In this document: one piece after another, positions 16,678-26,166 of the stretch
How the letters are laid out: each line of letters begins with the position of its first letter
Position numbering within the stretch: the stretch's first letter is position 1
Origin: Mesorhizobium sp. B2-1-1
GTDB lineage: Bacteria > Pseudomonadota > Alphaproteobacteria > Rhizobiales > Rhizobiaceae
Assembly (NCBI RefSeq): GCF_006442975.2
Contig: NZ_CP083954.1
Coordinates: forward strand, 2,177,501 to 2,241,500
DNA length: 64,000 nucleotides
Direction of reading: 5' to 3'
Translations under genes and position numbers: made by a program
The notes under the pieces: generated by a model
Told to the model about the DNA's origin: nothing
What the model saw: only the letters and a program-made list of their open reading frames with translations
Databases searched by the model: none

Positions 16678-18459
16678 ATGTCTCGGGACATGAGCCGCCA
16701 AGGGAGCGCGGGAACGATGGGACAGTCAGGTCTGCGGGCGGTCTTGTGGCGCGCCATCGCCGATGTCGGCGTTTTCTCGTTGCTGATCAACGTCCTGCTG
16801 CTGGTGATCCCGCTCTATCTGTTGCAGGTGTATGATCGGGTCCTGCCTTCCTCCAATGTCGAGACGCTTGTCTACCTGTCGGTCATCGCGGTTCTCGCGC
16901 TGGTCTTTCTGGGCTTTCTGGACGCGGTGCGCTCCATTTACACGCAGCGCGTCGCGGCCAGCATCGACAGCAAGCTCGGGGCGGAGACGTTCGCCGCTAC
17001 GCTTGGCGCCGACCACGCCTCCGCAGGCCTGTCGCCATTGCGTGATCTCGCCTCGGTATGCGCCTTCATCAGGTCGCGCGGCGTGGCGGTCCTGTTCGAC
17101 CTGCCGTTTGCTCCGTTCTTCCTCGGACTGCTCTACCTGATCCATCCCGTGCTGTTCTGGCTCACCCTGGCTGGCGTGGCGATGCTGCTTGCACTAGTCC
17201 TGGCAACCCAGCTTGCCATCGGCAGGAACGACGCCTTGTTTTCACGACGTTCGGCGGTCGCCAGCCAGTCGGAGCAGGCCTTTGCCCGCGACGCCGAGAC
17301 GCTGCGCGCCATGGGCATGGTCCAGAACGCCGCGCGGGCGTGGGGAAAGCACGTCGCCGAAGCGCTGATCGTTCACGACCGCGCGTCGACGGCTAATGCG
17401 ATCTTCAGCGGAACGTCGCGGGCGGTGCGGATGATGCTGCAGCTGGCGATACTGGGCGTGGGTGCGTGGCTGGTCCTGCAAGGCAAGATGACGGCCGGGA
17501 TGATCTTCGCGTCTTCCCTGGTATCGTCGCGCGCGCTGCAGCCGCTCGACCAACTGATCGGCTCGTGGCGGCAGATCGTCGACGCCAGACGATCGTGGAA
17601 ACGGCTGGAGGCAACCCTTTCGGCACGTCCGTCCGCGGTGCAAAAACTGGCCTTGCCTGATCCGTCAGGCGCGATTTCGGCGCAGGATCTGATCTACGTC
17701 GCGCCGAATACGCCCGGCGGTCCGCCCATCGTCAAGAGGCTGAATTTCCACATCGGGGCCTGCGAGGCGGTGGCGATCGTCGGCCCGAGCGGAGCCGGCA
17801 AATCGACGCTCGCCAGATTGCTTGTCGGTGCGCTCCAACCGGTCAGCGGCTCGGTCAGGATCGACGGTGCCGATCTCAGGACCTGGGACGAAAAGCAGCT
17901 TGGAAGGCATATCGGCTATCTCGCGCAGGAGGTGGAACTGTTCCCGGGATCGATCGCGGAGAACGTCGGCCGCTTCGACCCCGACGCGGATGACGCCTCG
18001 ATCGTCGAGGCGGCAAAGCGTGCCCAGGCCCATGAACTGATTTTGACGCAGCGCGACGGCTACCAGACGATGATCGGTCTCTCTGACAGGGCGCTGTCGG
18101 GCGGCGAGCGCCAAAGGATCGGGCTGGCGCGCGCCCTGTACGGCAACCCCAGAATTCTCGTCCTGGACGAGCCCAACGCTCATCTCGACGGCGCCGGCGA
18201 GGCGGCGCTCGAAGCGGTGCTCTCGGCTGCGCGCGCGGCAGGGACTACCTTGATCGTGATCACGCACCGCCCTTCGATCGCGGCGGCCTGCGACCGCGTG
18301 ATGCTGCTGCGCGACGGCGTGATCGAAGCCTTCGGCCCGAGCGGCGATTTGCTGCGACAGCCGCTCGCCGGCAATTCTCCCCAGCAGAATACGGTGGTGA
18401 CGGGGTCGTTCGCCACGACGATCCGCAGTGCCCCGCAAAAAACCCGCTTTGGATCGTAG
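16678..18459 (+). CDS. prsD: Type I secretion ABC transporter (PrsD/AprD-like)
   Basis: 593 residues. Six TM helices lie in residues 25-310, with no C39 peptidase domain. The ATPase domain has Walker A GPSGAGKST (about 369-377), signature LSGGERQRIG and Walker B ILVLDEPN. It starts seven bases after the glycanase stop; ATG 16678 and internal ATG 16690 are both plausible. With the next gene it forms the inner-membrane part of a type I exporter that should use an external TolC-like channel. The adjacent RTX glycanase is the obvious substrate. The symbol is by family resemblance. Confidence 0.9.
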   Translation: MSRDMSRQGSAGTMGQSGLRAVLWRAIADVGVFSLLINVLLLVIPLYLLQVYDRVLPSSNVETLVYLSVIAVLALVFLGFLDAVRSIYTQRVAASIDSKLGAETFAATLGADHASAGLSPLRDLASVCAFIRSRGVAVLFDLPFAPFFLGLLYLIHPVLFWLTLAGVAMLLALVLATQLAIGRNDALFSRRSAVASQSEQAFARDAETLRAMGMVQNAARAWGKHVAEALIVHDRASTANAIFSGTSRAVRMMLQLAILGVGAWLVLQGKMTAGMIFASSLVSSRALQPLDQLIGSWRQIVDARRSWKRLEATLSARPSAVQKLALPDPSGAISAQDLIYVAPNTPGGPPIVKRLNFHIGACEAVAIVGPSGAGKSTLARLLVGALQPVSGSVRIDGADLRTWDEKQLGRHIGYLAQEVELFPGSIAENVGRFDPDADDASIVEAAKRAQAHELILTQRDGYQTMIGLSDRALSGGERQRIGLARALYGNPRILVLDEPNAHLDGAGEAALEAVLSAARAAGTTLIVITHRPSIAAACDRVMLLRDGVIEAFGPSGDLLRQPLAGNSPQQNTVVTGSFATTIRSAPQKTRFGS

Positions 18460-19779
18460 ATGATGGCAGTGCACAGCCTCGCCGGGGAACGCAGCCCGCG
18501 CACCGACACAGGGCGCGTGGCATTGGCCGGCTATGCGGCGATAGCGATATTTGCAGGTTGCTTCGGTTATTGGGCGGCCTATGCCCCCTTGTCCGGTGCG
18601 GTGATCACGCAAGGCACGATCTCGGCGATGGGCGGGAACATCCTCATCCAGCACCCCGAGGGCGGCATCGTCCAAGAGTTGCTGGTCCACGAAGGCGATC
18701 GCGTGCGGCAGGCGCAGGATCTGATCGTGCTGGATCCAACCGCCGCGCAGGCCGAGCTCAACCGGCTGACGAGGCAGTCGATCGCGCTCAGGGCAAGTGC
18801 GGCGCGGCTAGAGGCGGAGCGGGACGGGCTGGACAGGCTGGCGCCGATCACAACAGCGGCGCCGGCGCCGCTTCAGCACGATTTCGAAATGCTGGTTCGC
18901 GAACAGCAGAAGGAATTCGACGCCAGGCTCGCCCGGTTCCGGTCGGAACGATCCATCCTCGCGCAGCGGGTCGCCATGCATCGCCAGTCCGTGGTGGGAT
19001 TGAACGCCCAGAAACAAGCCATCCAGCAGCAGGTAGACGTGGTGAAAAAGGAGCTCGGCATCAAGACCAGCCTTTTGGACAAAGGCCTGACCAACCGCAC
19101 CGAATACTCCCAGCTTCTGCGCAGCGAAGCCGACCTCGTCGGCCAGGCGGGAGCGCTGGAGGCCAGTCTTGCATCGGCCAGCACCCAGATCGTCGAGGCG
19201 CAGGAGCAGACCGAGCGCTTGACCACGCAACGGGTGGAGGAGGCGCTGACGAAGTTGGACGAGGTTCGCTCCAACCTGGCCGACGTCGAGGAACAGATCA
19301 GGGCGGCCGCGGCGGTGCTGCGGCGCACGACAATCAAGGCGCCGGCAGCGGGCATCGTGGTGTCGTCGACCTACAATTCCAAGGGCAGCGTAGTTGCCCC
19401 GGGCGAAAAGATCATGGAGATCCTGCCGACGGCATCGGGATTGGTCGTCGACGCGAAGCTGCGGCCGAAGGACATCGATCAGGTGCGCGTCGGCCAGCCG
19501 GCGAAACTGCGATTGTCCGCCTTGAACACGCGGCTCACGCCCGAGGTTCCAGCCACCGTGACACAGATTTCCGCGGATCGGCTGACCGACGAGGCTACGC
19601 GTGAACCCTATTTCCGGGCGAAGCTGAAGATCGACGACCTGCCATCCCGCGTGAAGCCCGAACAGCTCTATCCCGGGACGCCGGTCGAGGCGTTCATCAG
19701 CACTGGCGACCGGACTTTCCTGGAATATCTCGCGCGGCCGATGCTCGATTCGTTCGCCCGCGCCTTCAGGGAGCAGTAG
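18460..19779 (+). CDS. prsE: HlyD-family membrane-fusion protein (PrsE-like)
   Basis: 439 residues, beginning directly after the ABC gene's stop. One TM helix (about residues 20-42, VALAGYAAIAIFAGCFGYWA) is followed by the biotinyl-lipoyl-like half-motif VITQGTISAMGGN. A long coiled coil (about 85-290, rich in Gln/Glu/Lys/Leu) and the second lipoyl half with the HlyD signature region (TTIKAPAAGIVVSS) complete it. It bridges the ABC transporter to an outer-membrane TolC channel in the periplasm. No outer-membrane component is encoded here. Confidence 0.92.
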   Translation: MMAVHSLAGERSPRTDTGRVALAGYAAIAIFAGCFGYWAAYAPLSGAVITQGTISAMGGNILIQHPEGGIVQELLVHEGDRVRQAQDLIVLDPTAAQAELNRLTRQSIALRASAARLEAERDGLDRLAPITTAAPAPLQHDFEMLVREQQKEFDARLARFRSERSILAQRVAMHRQSVVGLNAQKQAIQQQVDVVKKELGIKTSLLDKGLTNRTEYSQLLRSEADLVGQAGALEASLASASTQIVEAQEQTERLTTQRVEEALTKLDEVRSNLADVEEQIRAAAAVLRRTTIKAPAAGIVVSSTYNSKGSVVAPGEKIMEILPTASGLVVDAKLRPKDIDQVRVGQPAKLRLSALNTRLTPEVPATVTQISADRLTDEATREPYFRAKLKIDDLPSRVKPEQLYPGTPVEAFISTGDRTFLEYLARPMLDSFARAFREQ

Positions 19780-19829
19780 GCGCGGACGGACGGCCAATGA
19801 CCGCTTGGCCCGAGGCAAAGTTGGAACAA

Positions 19830-21140
19830 TCAGCGCACCACTTCGCGGTGGCCGCTGGGCAGGCGCGTGGCGATCAGCTTATCGATGCGGCGGCCGTCGA
19901 GATCGACCACCTCGAAACGCCAGCCTTGCGCGTCGACGCATTCGCCGGTCGCCGGCAGATGGTGCATGTGTGACAGCACATAGCCGGCGACGGTCTCGTA
20001 GTCGCGGTTTTCCGGCAGGTCGATGCCCAGCACCTCGGCCATCTCGTCGGCCTGCATATAGCCGGCAAGCAGCCATGAGCCGTCGTCGCGCTTGACGGCA
20101 TTCTCCTCCTCGCCGGCTTCGAGGTCGGAACGGAAGACACCGGTGATGGCCTCCAGGATGTCGGCGGGGGTGACGATGCCTTCGAAATGGCCGTATTCGT
20201 CGTGCACCAGCGCCATCGGCACGTCGGATTCCTTCAGCGTCTGCAGCACGTCGAGCGCGTCGGCCTGATCGTGCACGATGGGCGCGGTGCGCACGTGCCG
20301 ACGCGGGTCGAGCGCGCGGCCGCCCAGCAATGCCGCCAGCACATCACGTGTCTGGACGACACCGATCATGGCGTCGACGCCGCCGTCGCCGGCGGGCAAG
20401 CGCGAATGCTGCGTATCCATCAGGAGCTTGCGGGTGGTCGCATCGTCGGACTGGAGGTTGATCCAGTCGACCTCGGTGCGCGGCGTCATGACGGCGCGCA
20501 CGGCGCGGTCGCCAAGCCGCATGACGCCGGCGATCATGCGGCGCTCGTCGGACTCGATGGTGCCGTGATGCTCGGCCTCGGCGACCAGCATCTTGATCTC
20601 CTCGTCGGTAACCTTCTCCTCGCTCTCGCCGCGCTGGCCGAGCAGCCAAAGCACGGCGCGGCCCGAGATATCGAGCAGGAAGACCAGCGGCGCCGAGACG
20701 GTGGCGAGGACGGTCATGGCCGGGGCGGCGCGCACGGCGACCCGCTCGGGGTCGCGCAGCGCGATCTGCTTGGGCACGAGCTCACCGATGATCAGCGAGG
20801 CATAGGTGATGATGGCCACGACGATGCCGACGCCGAGCGGATCGGCGATGTTTTCGCGGATGCCGTTCGAGGCCAGGAACTGCGCCAGCCTTTCGCCGAG
20901 CGTGGCGCCGGAAAAGGCGCCGGACAGCACGCCGACCAGGGTGATGCCGATCTGTACCGAGGACAGGAACTTGCCGGGGTTGGAGCCAAGCGCAAGCGCC
21001 CGGCCGGCGCCCTTAACCTCGCGATCGATCATTGCCTTGAGGCGGGCCGGCCGCGACGAGACGATGGCAAGCTCGGACATTGCCAGAAGGCCGTTCACGC
21101 AGATGAGGACGACCACGGTGGCGATTTCAACATATAGCAT
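19830..21140 (-). CDS. CNNM/CorC-type membrane protein with CBS pair (hemolysin-family)
   Basis: 436 residues. The N-terminal DUF21/CNNM membrane domain has about four helices (from YVEIATVVVLICVNGLLAMSELA) and conserved NPGKFLSSVQIGITLVG. A CBS pair (VMTPRTEVDWI; VHDEYGHFEGIVTPADILEAI) follows at about 205-335. The CorC_HlyC domain (GSWLLAGYMQADEM to the end) completes it. Relatives transport or regulate Mg2+/Co2+ or other divalent cations; 'hemolysin' is a historical label. It is convergent with the secretion operon and unrelated to it. Confidence 0.9.
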   Translation of the reverse strand: MLYVEIATVVVLICVNGLLAMSELAIVSSRPARLKAMIDREVKGAGRALALGSNPGKFLSSVQIGITLVGVLSGAFSGATLGERLAQFLASNGIRENIADPLGVGIVVAIITYASLIIGELVPKQIALRDPERVAVRAAPAMTVLATVSAPLVFLLDISGRAVLWLLGQRGESEEKVTDEEIKMLVAEAEHHGTIESDERRMIAGVMRLGDRAVRAVMTPRTEVDWINLQSDDATTRKLLMDTQHSRLPAGDGGVDAMIGVVQTRDVLAALLGGRALDPRRHVRTAPIVHDQADALDVLQTLKESDVPMALVHDEYGHFEGIVTPADILEAITGVFRSDLEAGEEENAVKRDDGSWLLAGYMQADEMAEVLGIDLPENRDYETVAGYVLSHMHHLPATGECVDAQGWRFEVVDLDGRRIDKLIATRLPSGHREVVR

Positions 21141-21221
21141 CAGGGGTCAATAGCATTGCCATGCTGGATTGGAAAATAGTCAGCAGCCGTTTTCAGGAAG
21201 ATGACAGCGCATGCGGCCCCG

Positions 21222-22136
21222 TCAGGCGGCATCCCAGGGCGGCGCCGAAAAATGCTCGACCAGCGCATCGACTACGACGCGGACCTTCGGCGTCACTGCT
21301 CGCGTCACCGGCCAAACGGCGTGGACGGCAATGTTTTCGACGAGGCGGTCCGACAGCACCATTTCGAGCGCACCGCTCCTGAGGCTGTCCGCCGCCAACC
21401 ATGTCGGCAGGAAGGTGATGCCGCAGCCGGCAAGGGCGGCGTCGAGCATCGGCTCGCCATTGTCGAGGACCAGCCTTGCCCGCGGTGTGAACTTTCCGAT
21501 TTGGCCGTCGGCGTGCCTTATGGTCCAGGGATGGGCGACGCCGTTACGGGTGTAGCCGATCAGCTTATGAGCGGCGAGCTCCTCGATCGTTCGCGGCCTG
21601 CCGTGCTCCTCGAGGTAGGCGGGGGCGGCCAATACGCACGAGCGTTGGACATAGAGCCGCCGCGCCGCGAGCGACAGGCTGTCGTCGAGCTCGCCCATGC
21701 GAACTGCCAGGTCGATGCTTTCTTCGATGAGATCGACGCGACGGTCGTTGAAGGAGATCTCCATCGCCAGATCGGGGAAGCGCTTGGAAATGTCGAACAA
21801 AACTGGGGCAACGCAGCGCTGGCCGAAGGCCGACGGCAAATCGACCCGAAGCCGGCCCGAGGGCACTTGCCGGTGCGAGGCAAGCAGCGACTGGGCGGCT
21901 TCGATTTCGGACAGCGCCCTGACGCAGGCTTCGTAATAGCTGAGGCCTTCGCTTGTCGGGCTCAGGCTGCGGGTGGTGCGATTGAGCAGACGCACGCCAA
22001 GCCGATGCTCCAGCTGTGCGATCGATTTGCCGACCGCCGATTTCGTCACGCGCAGCCGTTCTCCCGCACTGGTGAAGCTGCCGGCTTCGATGGTTTGAAC
22101 GAAGGCGACAATGCCCTGCAGATCGGCGGATTCCAT
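21222..22136 (-). CDS. LysR-family transcriptional regulator
   Basis: 304 residues. The N-terminal HTH (GIVAFVQTIEAGSFTSAGER, then KSAVGKSIAQLEHRLGVRLL) and effector-binding domain are complete (FLPTWLAAD, LDNGEPMLDAALAGCGI). It is divergent from the dehydrogenase at 22261, which it probably regulates. The 124-base intergenic stretch is AT-rich and contains AATT-N7-AATT near 22171, close to the T-N11-A form of LysR sites. Confidence 0.88.
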   Translation of the reverse strand: MESADLQGIVAFVQTIEAGSFTSAGERLRVTKSAVGKSIAQLEHRLGVRLLNRTTRSLSPTSEGLSYYEACVRALSEIEAAQSLLASHRQVPSGRLRVDLPSAFGQRCVAPVLFDISKRFPDLAMEISFNDRRVDLIEESIDLAVRMGELDDSLSLAARRLYVQRSCVLAAPAYLEEHGRPRTIEELAAHKLIGYTRNGVAHPWTIRHADGQIGKFTPRARLVLDNGEPMLDAALAGCGITFLPTWLAADSLRSGALEMVLSDRLVENIAVHAVWPVTRAVTPKVRVVVDALVEHFSAPPWDAA

Positions 22137-22260
22137 GGCTGTGCCCCTATTGTAGAATAATGATCTTCAATTCGTTTCCAATTATGCCACATAGAAGCAC
22201 TTTTTTCCATAGTGGAATGACGTAAAGATCTCGCCAGCAACTCAATCCGGAGCAGACGAG

Positions 22261-23283
22261 ATGAACAGAGACATCAACAGATCCTGGCAAATGACCGGTT
22301 TTGGCCTGTCCAAGCTGCAACCGGCGCGGGGAAAGGTACCCGCACCCGGGCCTCGTGAGCTGCTGGTGCGGATCAAGACTATATCGCTGAATTACAAGGA
22401 TCGAATGATCCTAGACGGGGTGCTGATCCCGGACCTCGTCTTCCCCTTCGTGCCGACATCGGATGCGGTGGGCGAGGTCGTGGCGGTCGGCGGTGGCGTC
22501 AGCCGCTTCCAGGCCGGGCAACGCGTGCTGGGCCAAGTGATCGCCGACTGGCCTGACGGCGATGCGCCGCCGGTGCTTCACCAGCACACGCTGGGATTGT
22601 CACTGCCCGGCACCTTGTCCGACTACGTGCTGCTTCACGAGGATGCCGTCGTGCTGGCGCCGCCTTCGCTCAGCGACGCCGAGGCATCGACGCTGCCGAT
22701 CGCGGCGCTGACGGCGTGGTTTGCCTTGGCGGAGGCGACGAAGCCGGTGCCCGGCCAGACCATTCTTATCCAGGGTACCGGCGGCGTGTCGCTGTTTGCA
22801 CTGCAATTCGCGGCCGCTTTCGGCCTGCGTGCCATCGTCACCTCGAGCAGCGACGACAAGCTCGAGCGGGCCAGGAAACTCGGCGCCTGGCAAGTGATCA
22901 ACTACCGCACCCAGCCGGCATGGGACGAAGCCGCGCGTGACCTGACGGGTGGAACCGGCGTCAACCATATCCTGGAGATGGTCGGCGGCGACAATGCGCG
23001 GCGATCGCTCGATGCCCTGGCCGCCGACGGCCGCCTGTCGGTCATCGGCCTGCTGGGCTCGATGGAACTCAGCTTTCCGATCGTGCCGTTCCTGCGCAAT
23101 CGCATCGTCGTGCAGGGCATATCGATCGGCCATCGCCGCGCCTTCGAGCGGATGAACCAGGCGATCGAGGTGCTCGGCATCCGGCCGGTGGTCGACAAGG
23201 TCTTCGGCTTCGAGGAGGTGGAGCAGGCCTTCCAGCATCTGGAGAAGGGACCGTTCGGCAAGGTCGTGGTCGCCACGAGCTGA
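22261..23283 (+). CDS. Zinc-independent alcohol dehydrogenase-like oxidoreductase
   Basis: 340 residues from ATG 22261. MDR superfamily: a catalytic domain with LNYKDRMILDG, then the Rossmann motif IQGTGGVSLFALQFAAAFG and VTSSSDDKLERARKLGA. The structural four-Cys zinc loop is missing (the segment reads DWPDGDAPPVLHQHTLG), as in a subgroup of NADPH-dependent dehydrogenases. The substrate is unknown. It is divergent from the LysR gene. Confidence 0.87.
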   Translation: MNRDINRSWQMTGFGLSKLQPARGKVPAPGPRELLVRIKTISLNYKDRMILDGVLIPDLVFPFVPTSDAVGEVVAVGGGVSRFQAGQRVLGQVIADWPDGDAPPVLHQHTLGLSLPGTLSDYVLLHEDAVVLAPPSLSDAEASTLPIAALTAWFALAEATKPVPGQTILIQGTGGVSLFALQFAAAFGLRAIVTSSSDDKLERARKLGAWQVINYRTQPAWDEAARDLTGGTGVNHILEMVGGDNARRSLDALAADGRLSVIGLLGSMELSFPIVPFLRNRIVVQGISIGHRRAFERMNQAIEVLGIRPVVDKVFGFEEVEQAFQHLEKGPFGKVVVATS

Positions 23284-23292
23284 CTTCAGGCA

Positions 23293-24000
23293 TCACGGCA
23301 GTTGCTTCAGCACGCCGAGCACGGCCTTGCCGTCGGTGAAATAGGGGTCGCCGCCGCCATTGCGCCCGTGCGTTGTGGCGCCGATGCCTTCCAGGTCGCT
23401 GGTTGAGATCAGCATTCCGGCGGCGGTCAAATCCTGCATAAGAAAGTCGCGTTCGGCGTCGATGTCGGGGCCGATATGATGGGTGATGGCGCCGGTGTCG
23501 TGGCTCAGGCCCACGCCACGGTCGAAACTGGCCGAGCCCAGCCACAGCGGACGGCCATCGTCGCCCGTGGCATCAGTCTGCCAGAAGCGCACATGGTGAC
23601 GGCGGTCGGCGCTGCCGCCGACCGGCTTCTCGAAAGCAAGATCCTGGGCGCGGCCTTCGAACAGCAGCCGGCTGACGGGCGCGTCCGGATAGGGGCGCGA
23701 AAACAAGACGCTTTCGCCAATATCGATCGCGGTTCTCAGCGTCACGGCGTCGGCCGTGTCCCAGCCAGCGACGGCGAAGGCATGGACAACCTCCTTTTGC
23801 GTGCCGATCAGGCCGACATTGATCGGGTCGCCCGGAATGCCTTGCGGGGTGTGCGTCACCATCTCGAAGCTTTGGCTGCGAAAGCCGCGATCGCGAAACG
23901 TCCAGAATTCCGGCGCGGCGACATAGGCCAGCACCAGATAGGTCGCCAGAAGCAACACCAGCCAGGTCGCAGCGCGTCGTCGGAAGCTTCGTTGGCTCAT
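23293..24000 (-). CDS. LssY C-terminal-domain protein, membrane anchored
   Basis: 235 residues. One N-terminal TM helix (about 11-29, TWLVLLLATYLVLAYVAA) is followed by a periplasmic domain matching the LssY C-terminal domain. Recognisable pieces are DPINVGLIGTQKEVVHAFAVAGW, the SRPYPDAPVSRLLFEGRAQDLAFEKP segment (in two parts), and RHHVRFWQ with SFDRGVG. LssY was first noted beside a Legionella type I secretion locus; its function is unknown. The next gene upstream is an extensin-like peptidase on the same strand. Confidence 0.8.
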   Translation of the reverse strand: MSQRSFRRRAATWLVLLLATYLVLAYVAAPEFWTFRDRGFRSQSFEMVTHTPQGIPGDPINVGLIGTQKEVVHAFAVAGWDTADAVTLRTAIDIGESVLFSRPYPDAPVSRLLFEGRAQDLAFEKPVGGSADRRHHVRFWQTDATGDDGRPLWLGSASFDRGVGLSHDTGAITHHIGPDIDAERDFLMQDLTAAGMLISTSDLEGIGATTHGRNGGGDPYFTDGKAVLGVLKQLP

Positions 24001-24061
24001 CGATGCCGCTCGAGTTCTACGACGTCACTGTACGCGGCGAAGCCGCCGCCAGGCAAAGGGA

Positions 24062-24877
24062 TCAGCGGCAGGCGCGATAGCCGCTCTTGCGGTTCTTGAT
24101 GTCGAAGTGGAAATGGTTGCGGTGGTCGTAATTGTAGCCGGGGCCGAGCACGGTGGTGAAATACTGGCAGCCGTCGGCGCGCACATTGTTGAGGAAGCCG
24201 CGGGTGCGGAAGGCGAACAGGCCGGGCTTGCGCACGTCGATGTCGTCGCCATTGTTGAGTTCGATGCTCATCACGTCGAGCGCGTTGCCCTTGCCGTGTT
24301 CCGACAGCACGCCTTCGCCGGCGATGTTGCGGCAGGAATAGCTGGAACCCTGGTGGATGGTCCTGACGCCGGAGAAGTAGCGCCAGCGGGCGGAAGGAAC
24401 GAGCTCGTTCTTCGTCCACGCGGCGAAGCTGGCGGCCATGTCGCAGGTCAGCGTCGCGGCGGGCTTCATCTCGACGCTGCCGATGGCCGAAACCTTCACC
24501 GGATAGTCGATGCCGCACTGGCCTTCATGGATCGGCGCCAGGTCGGTGAAGGTGACGCCGAGGCGCCTCAGCTGCTGACGGCAGTCGGTCTCGCTGGCCG
24601 GCATCTGCTCGACCGGCGACATCGGCTCGTCCATGCGTGGATAGGCGGCCTGCGTCATGTAGGGATTGGAAGGAACCAGCCGCTGCATGCCTGAATATTG
24701 CGGCACGGCCGCGGTCTGCGCGCCGACATCGACGGCCGGCTCCAGTGCCAGCACGTTGCCGGTGTTGCAGGCCGACACCGCGGCCAGCGCAAGCAGGGCG
24801 GCCACCCCGCCGGCAGCGGCGCGCGCGCGTTTCGATTGCCGCGCAAGCGCCAGCGCGGCACGAAATATCCCGTCCAT
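24062..24877 (-). CDS. Extensin-like (LAS metallopeptidase fold) lipoprotein
   Basis: 271 residues from ATG 24877, which has AAGGGA upstream. The N-terminus has a basic start, a hydrophobic core and a lipobox-like VSAC, so it is probably an envelope lipoprotein. The C-terminal extensin-like domain carries SEHGKGNALDVMS and DHRNHFHFDI. These supply the His/Asp/His zinc ligands typical of LAS/M15-type D-Ala-D-Ala peptidases. Four Cys (ETDCRQQL, GQCGIDYP, TCDM, SCRN) may form disulfides. It could act on peptidoglycan, but the activity is unproven. Confidence 0.83.
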   Translation of the reverse strand: MDGIFRAALALARQSKRARAAAGGVAALLALAAVSACNTGNVLALEPAVDVGAQTAAVPQYSGMQRLVPSNPYMTQAAYPRMDEPMSPVEQMPASETDCRQQLRRLGVTFTDLAPIHEGQCGIDYPVKVSAIGSVEMKPAATLTCDMAASFAAWTKNELVPSARWRYFSGVRTIHQGSSYSCRNIAGEGVLSEHGKGNALDVMSIELNNGDDIDVRKPGLFAFRTRGFLNNVRADGCQYFTTVLGPGYNYDHRNHFHFDIKNRKSGYRACR

Positions 24878-24986
24878 CGGCAGTCCCTTTCCCGATAGGC
24901 GGGATTTTAACGATCAACGGTAAAGGAAAAATCAGCGCCGGCGTTCATGCCTGCGGCCGAATTGCGGCATCGCTTCTGAGCCGGCC

Positions 24987-26090
24987 CTACTGGCAGAAGG
25001 TACCGCCGTGGCGGCGCGGCTCGAGGTCGAGGTGCAAATGCAGCGAATGATCGGCATCGCTGCCCGGGCCCAGCACGGTCTTGAACGGCCCGCAGGCGGC
25101 CTTGCGCACCGCGTCGAGGAATTTGGCGTCCTTGTCCGGTGGCGCCGGGCCGACCTCGATCGTCCTGCCGTCCGCAAGTGTGAAGCTGGCAATATCGAGC
25201 GCATTGCCGAAGGCATGTTCGGACAGTTTGCGCGTGCCGTTGCGTGGCCGGCACACAAAGGCCGATGCCTGGCCGATCGATTTCAGGTCGGTGCCGAATT
25301 CGGCTTTCGCCGCCGGCTGGATGACGTTGCCGGCAAAGCGTGCCGCCGCCTCGGCCATTGCGCAATTGAGCTCGGCGCCCGGGGCAATGGCGATCGACTT
25401 GCCAAGGCTCTTCAGCACCAGGGGATAGGGGATCGAACAGCCGATATCGCGATCGCTTTCAGCCTTGTGCTCCTCGAATTCGACACCGAGACCCCTCAGC
25501 CGCTCGCGGCAGGCGACTTCCTCGGCAGGCATTTTCGCGTCTGGCAGGTCAGCCGAACGCGGATCGGGAAGCATCTCCTTTTTGTCCGCGTCCGCCGGCT
25601 TTGGCGGCGGTGGCGGGGCGAGGGCCGGCGGCTCAACCTCCGGTTCCGCAGTCTCAGGCCTTTGTGTCGGCGTCGGCGCCACGGCTGGCGGCTCCGGTTC
25701 GCCTTTCGCATCGGCTGGCGGCTCGGGCCGGGCTTGTTGCTTCCGAGGGGATCCTTCCTCCTGAAACCGGTCGGATGTTGCGGCTGGATTTTGCGTGTTC
25801 GGTTCTGTCGCCTCTGGCGCGTCAGCGGGGCGCGGTTCAGGCACTGGGACATCCGCACGTACCGGCTTCGGTTTTTGCGTCCTCTGCCGTGCCGGCTTCG
25901 GCTTGCGATGCCTTTCGCCGCGCGGTTTCAGCGGCCGGTCAACCCGCGGCGTCAGCGGCTGTTCCACCCGTGGTAAAAGCGGCTCGTGATGCCTGTGACG
26001 ATGCCTGGCATCGGCCGGCGTCACCAGCAGTGCTGTCACGACCATGACCAATGCAATCCTGTATTTTCGGGAAAAGCTCAGTGTTGCCAT
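24987..26090 (-). CDS. Extensin-like (LAS metallopeptidase fold) protein with Pro-rich linker
   Basis: 367 residues: a signal peptide (RIALVMVVTALLVTPADA), then a His-rich stretch (RHRHRHHE), a Pro/Lys/Glu-rich linker of about 140 residues, and an extensin-like C-terminal domain from about residue 190. The domain keeps SEHAFGNALDIAS and DHSLHLHLDLEP, the probable zinc ligands. It is a paralogue of the gene downstream. The His-rich tract could bind metal and the linker could span the peptidoglycan. Periplasmic or surface location is likely. Confidence 0.83.
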   Translation of the reverse strand: MATLSFSRKYRIALVMVVTALLVTPADARHRHRHHEPLLPRVEQPLTPRVDRPLKPRGERHRKPKPARQRTQKPKPVRADVPVPEPRPADAPEATEPNTQNPAATSDRFQEEGSPRKQQARPEPPADAKGEPEPPAVAPTPTQRPETAEPEVEPPALAPPPPPKPADADKKEMLPDPRSADLPDAKMPAEEVACRERLRGLGVEFEEHKAESDRDIGCSIPYPLVLKSLGKSIAIAPGAELNCAMAEAAARFAGNVIQPAAKAEFGTDLKSIGQASAFVCRPRNGTRKLSEHAFGNALDIASFTLADGRTIEVGPAPPDKDAKFLDAVRKAACGPFKTVLGPGSDADHSLHLHLDLEPRRHGGTFCQ

Positions 26091-26166
26091 CGCCTCGAAA
26101 CGGTGCCGGGATGCTCGAAGTTGCCTGGAAGGCGCTTAGGCCCGATCACAATCGATTACCGGCGCG

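Noticed and set aside
15247..19779. Secretion locus as a bacteriocin or toxin exporter
   Set aside because: The ABC protein lacks a C39 peptidase domain and the linked substrate is a GH16 glycanase with the ELDVLE motif, with no immunity gene.
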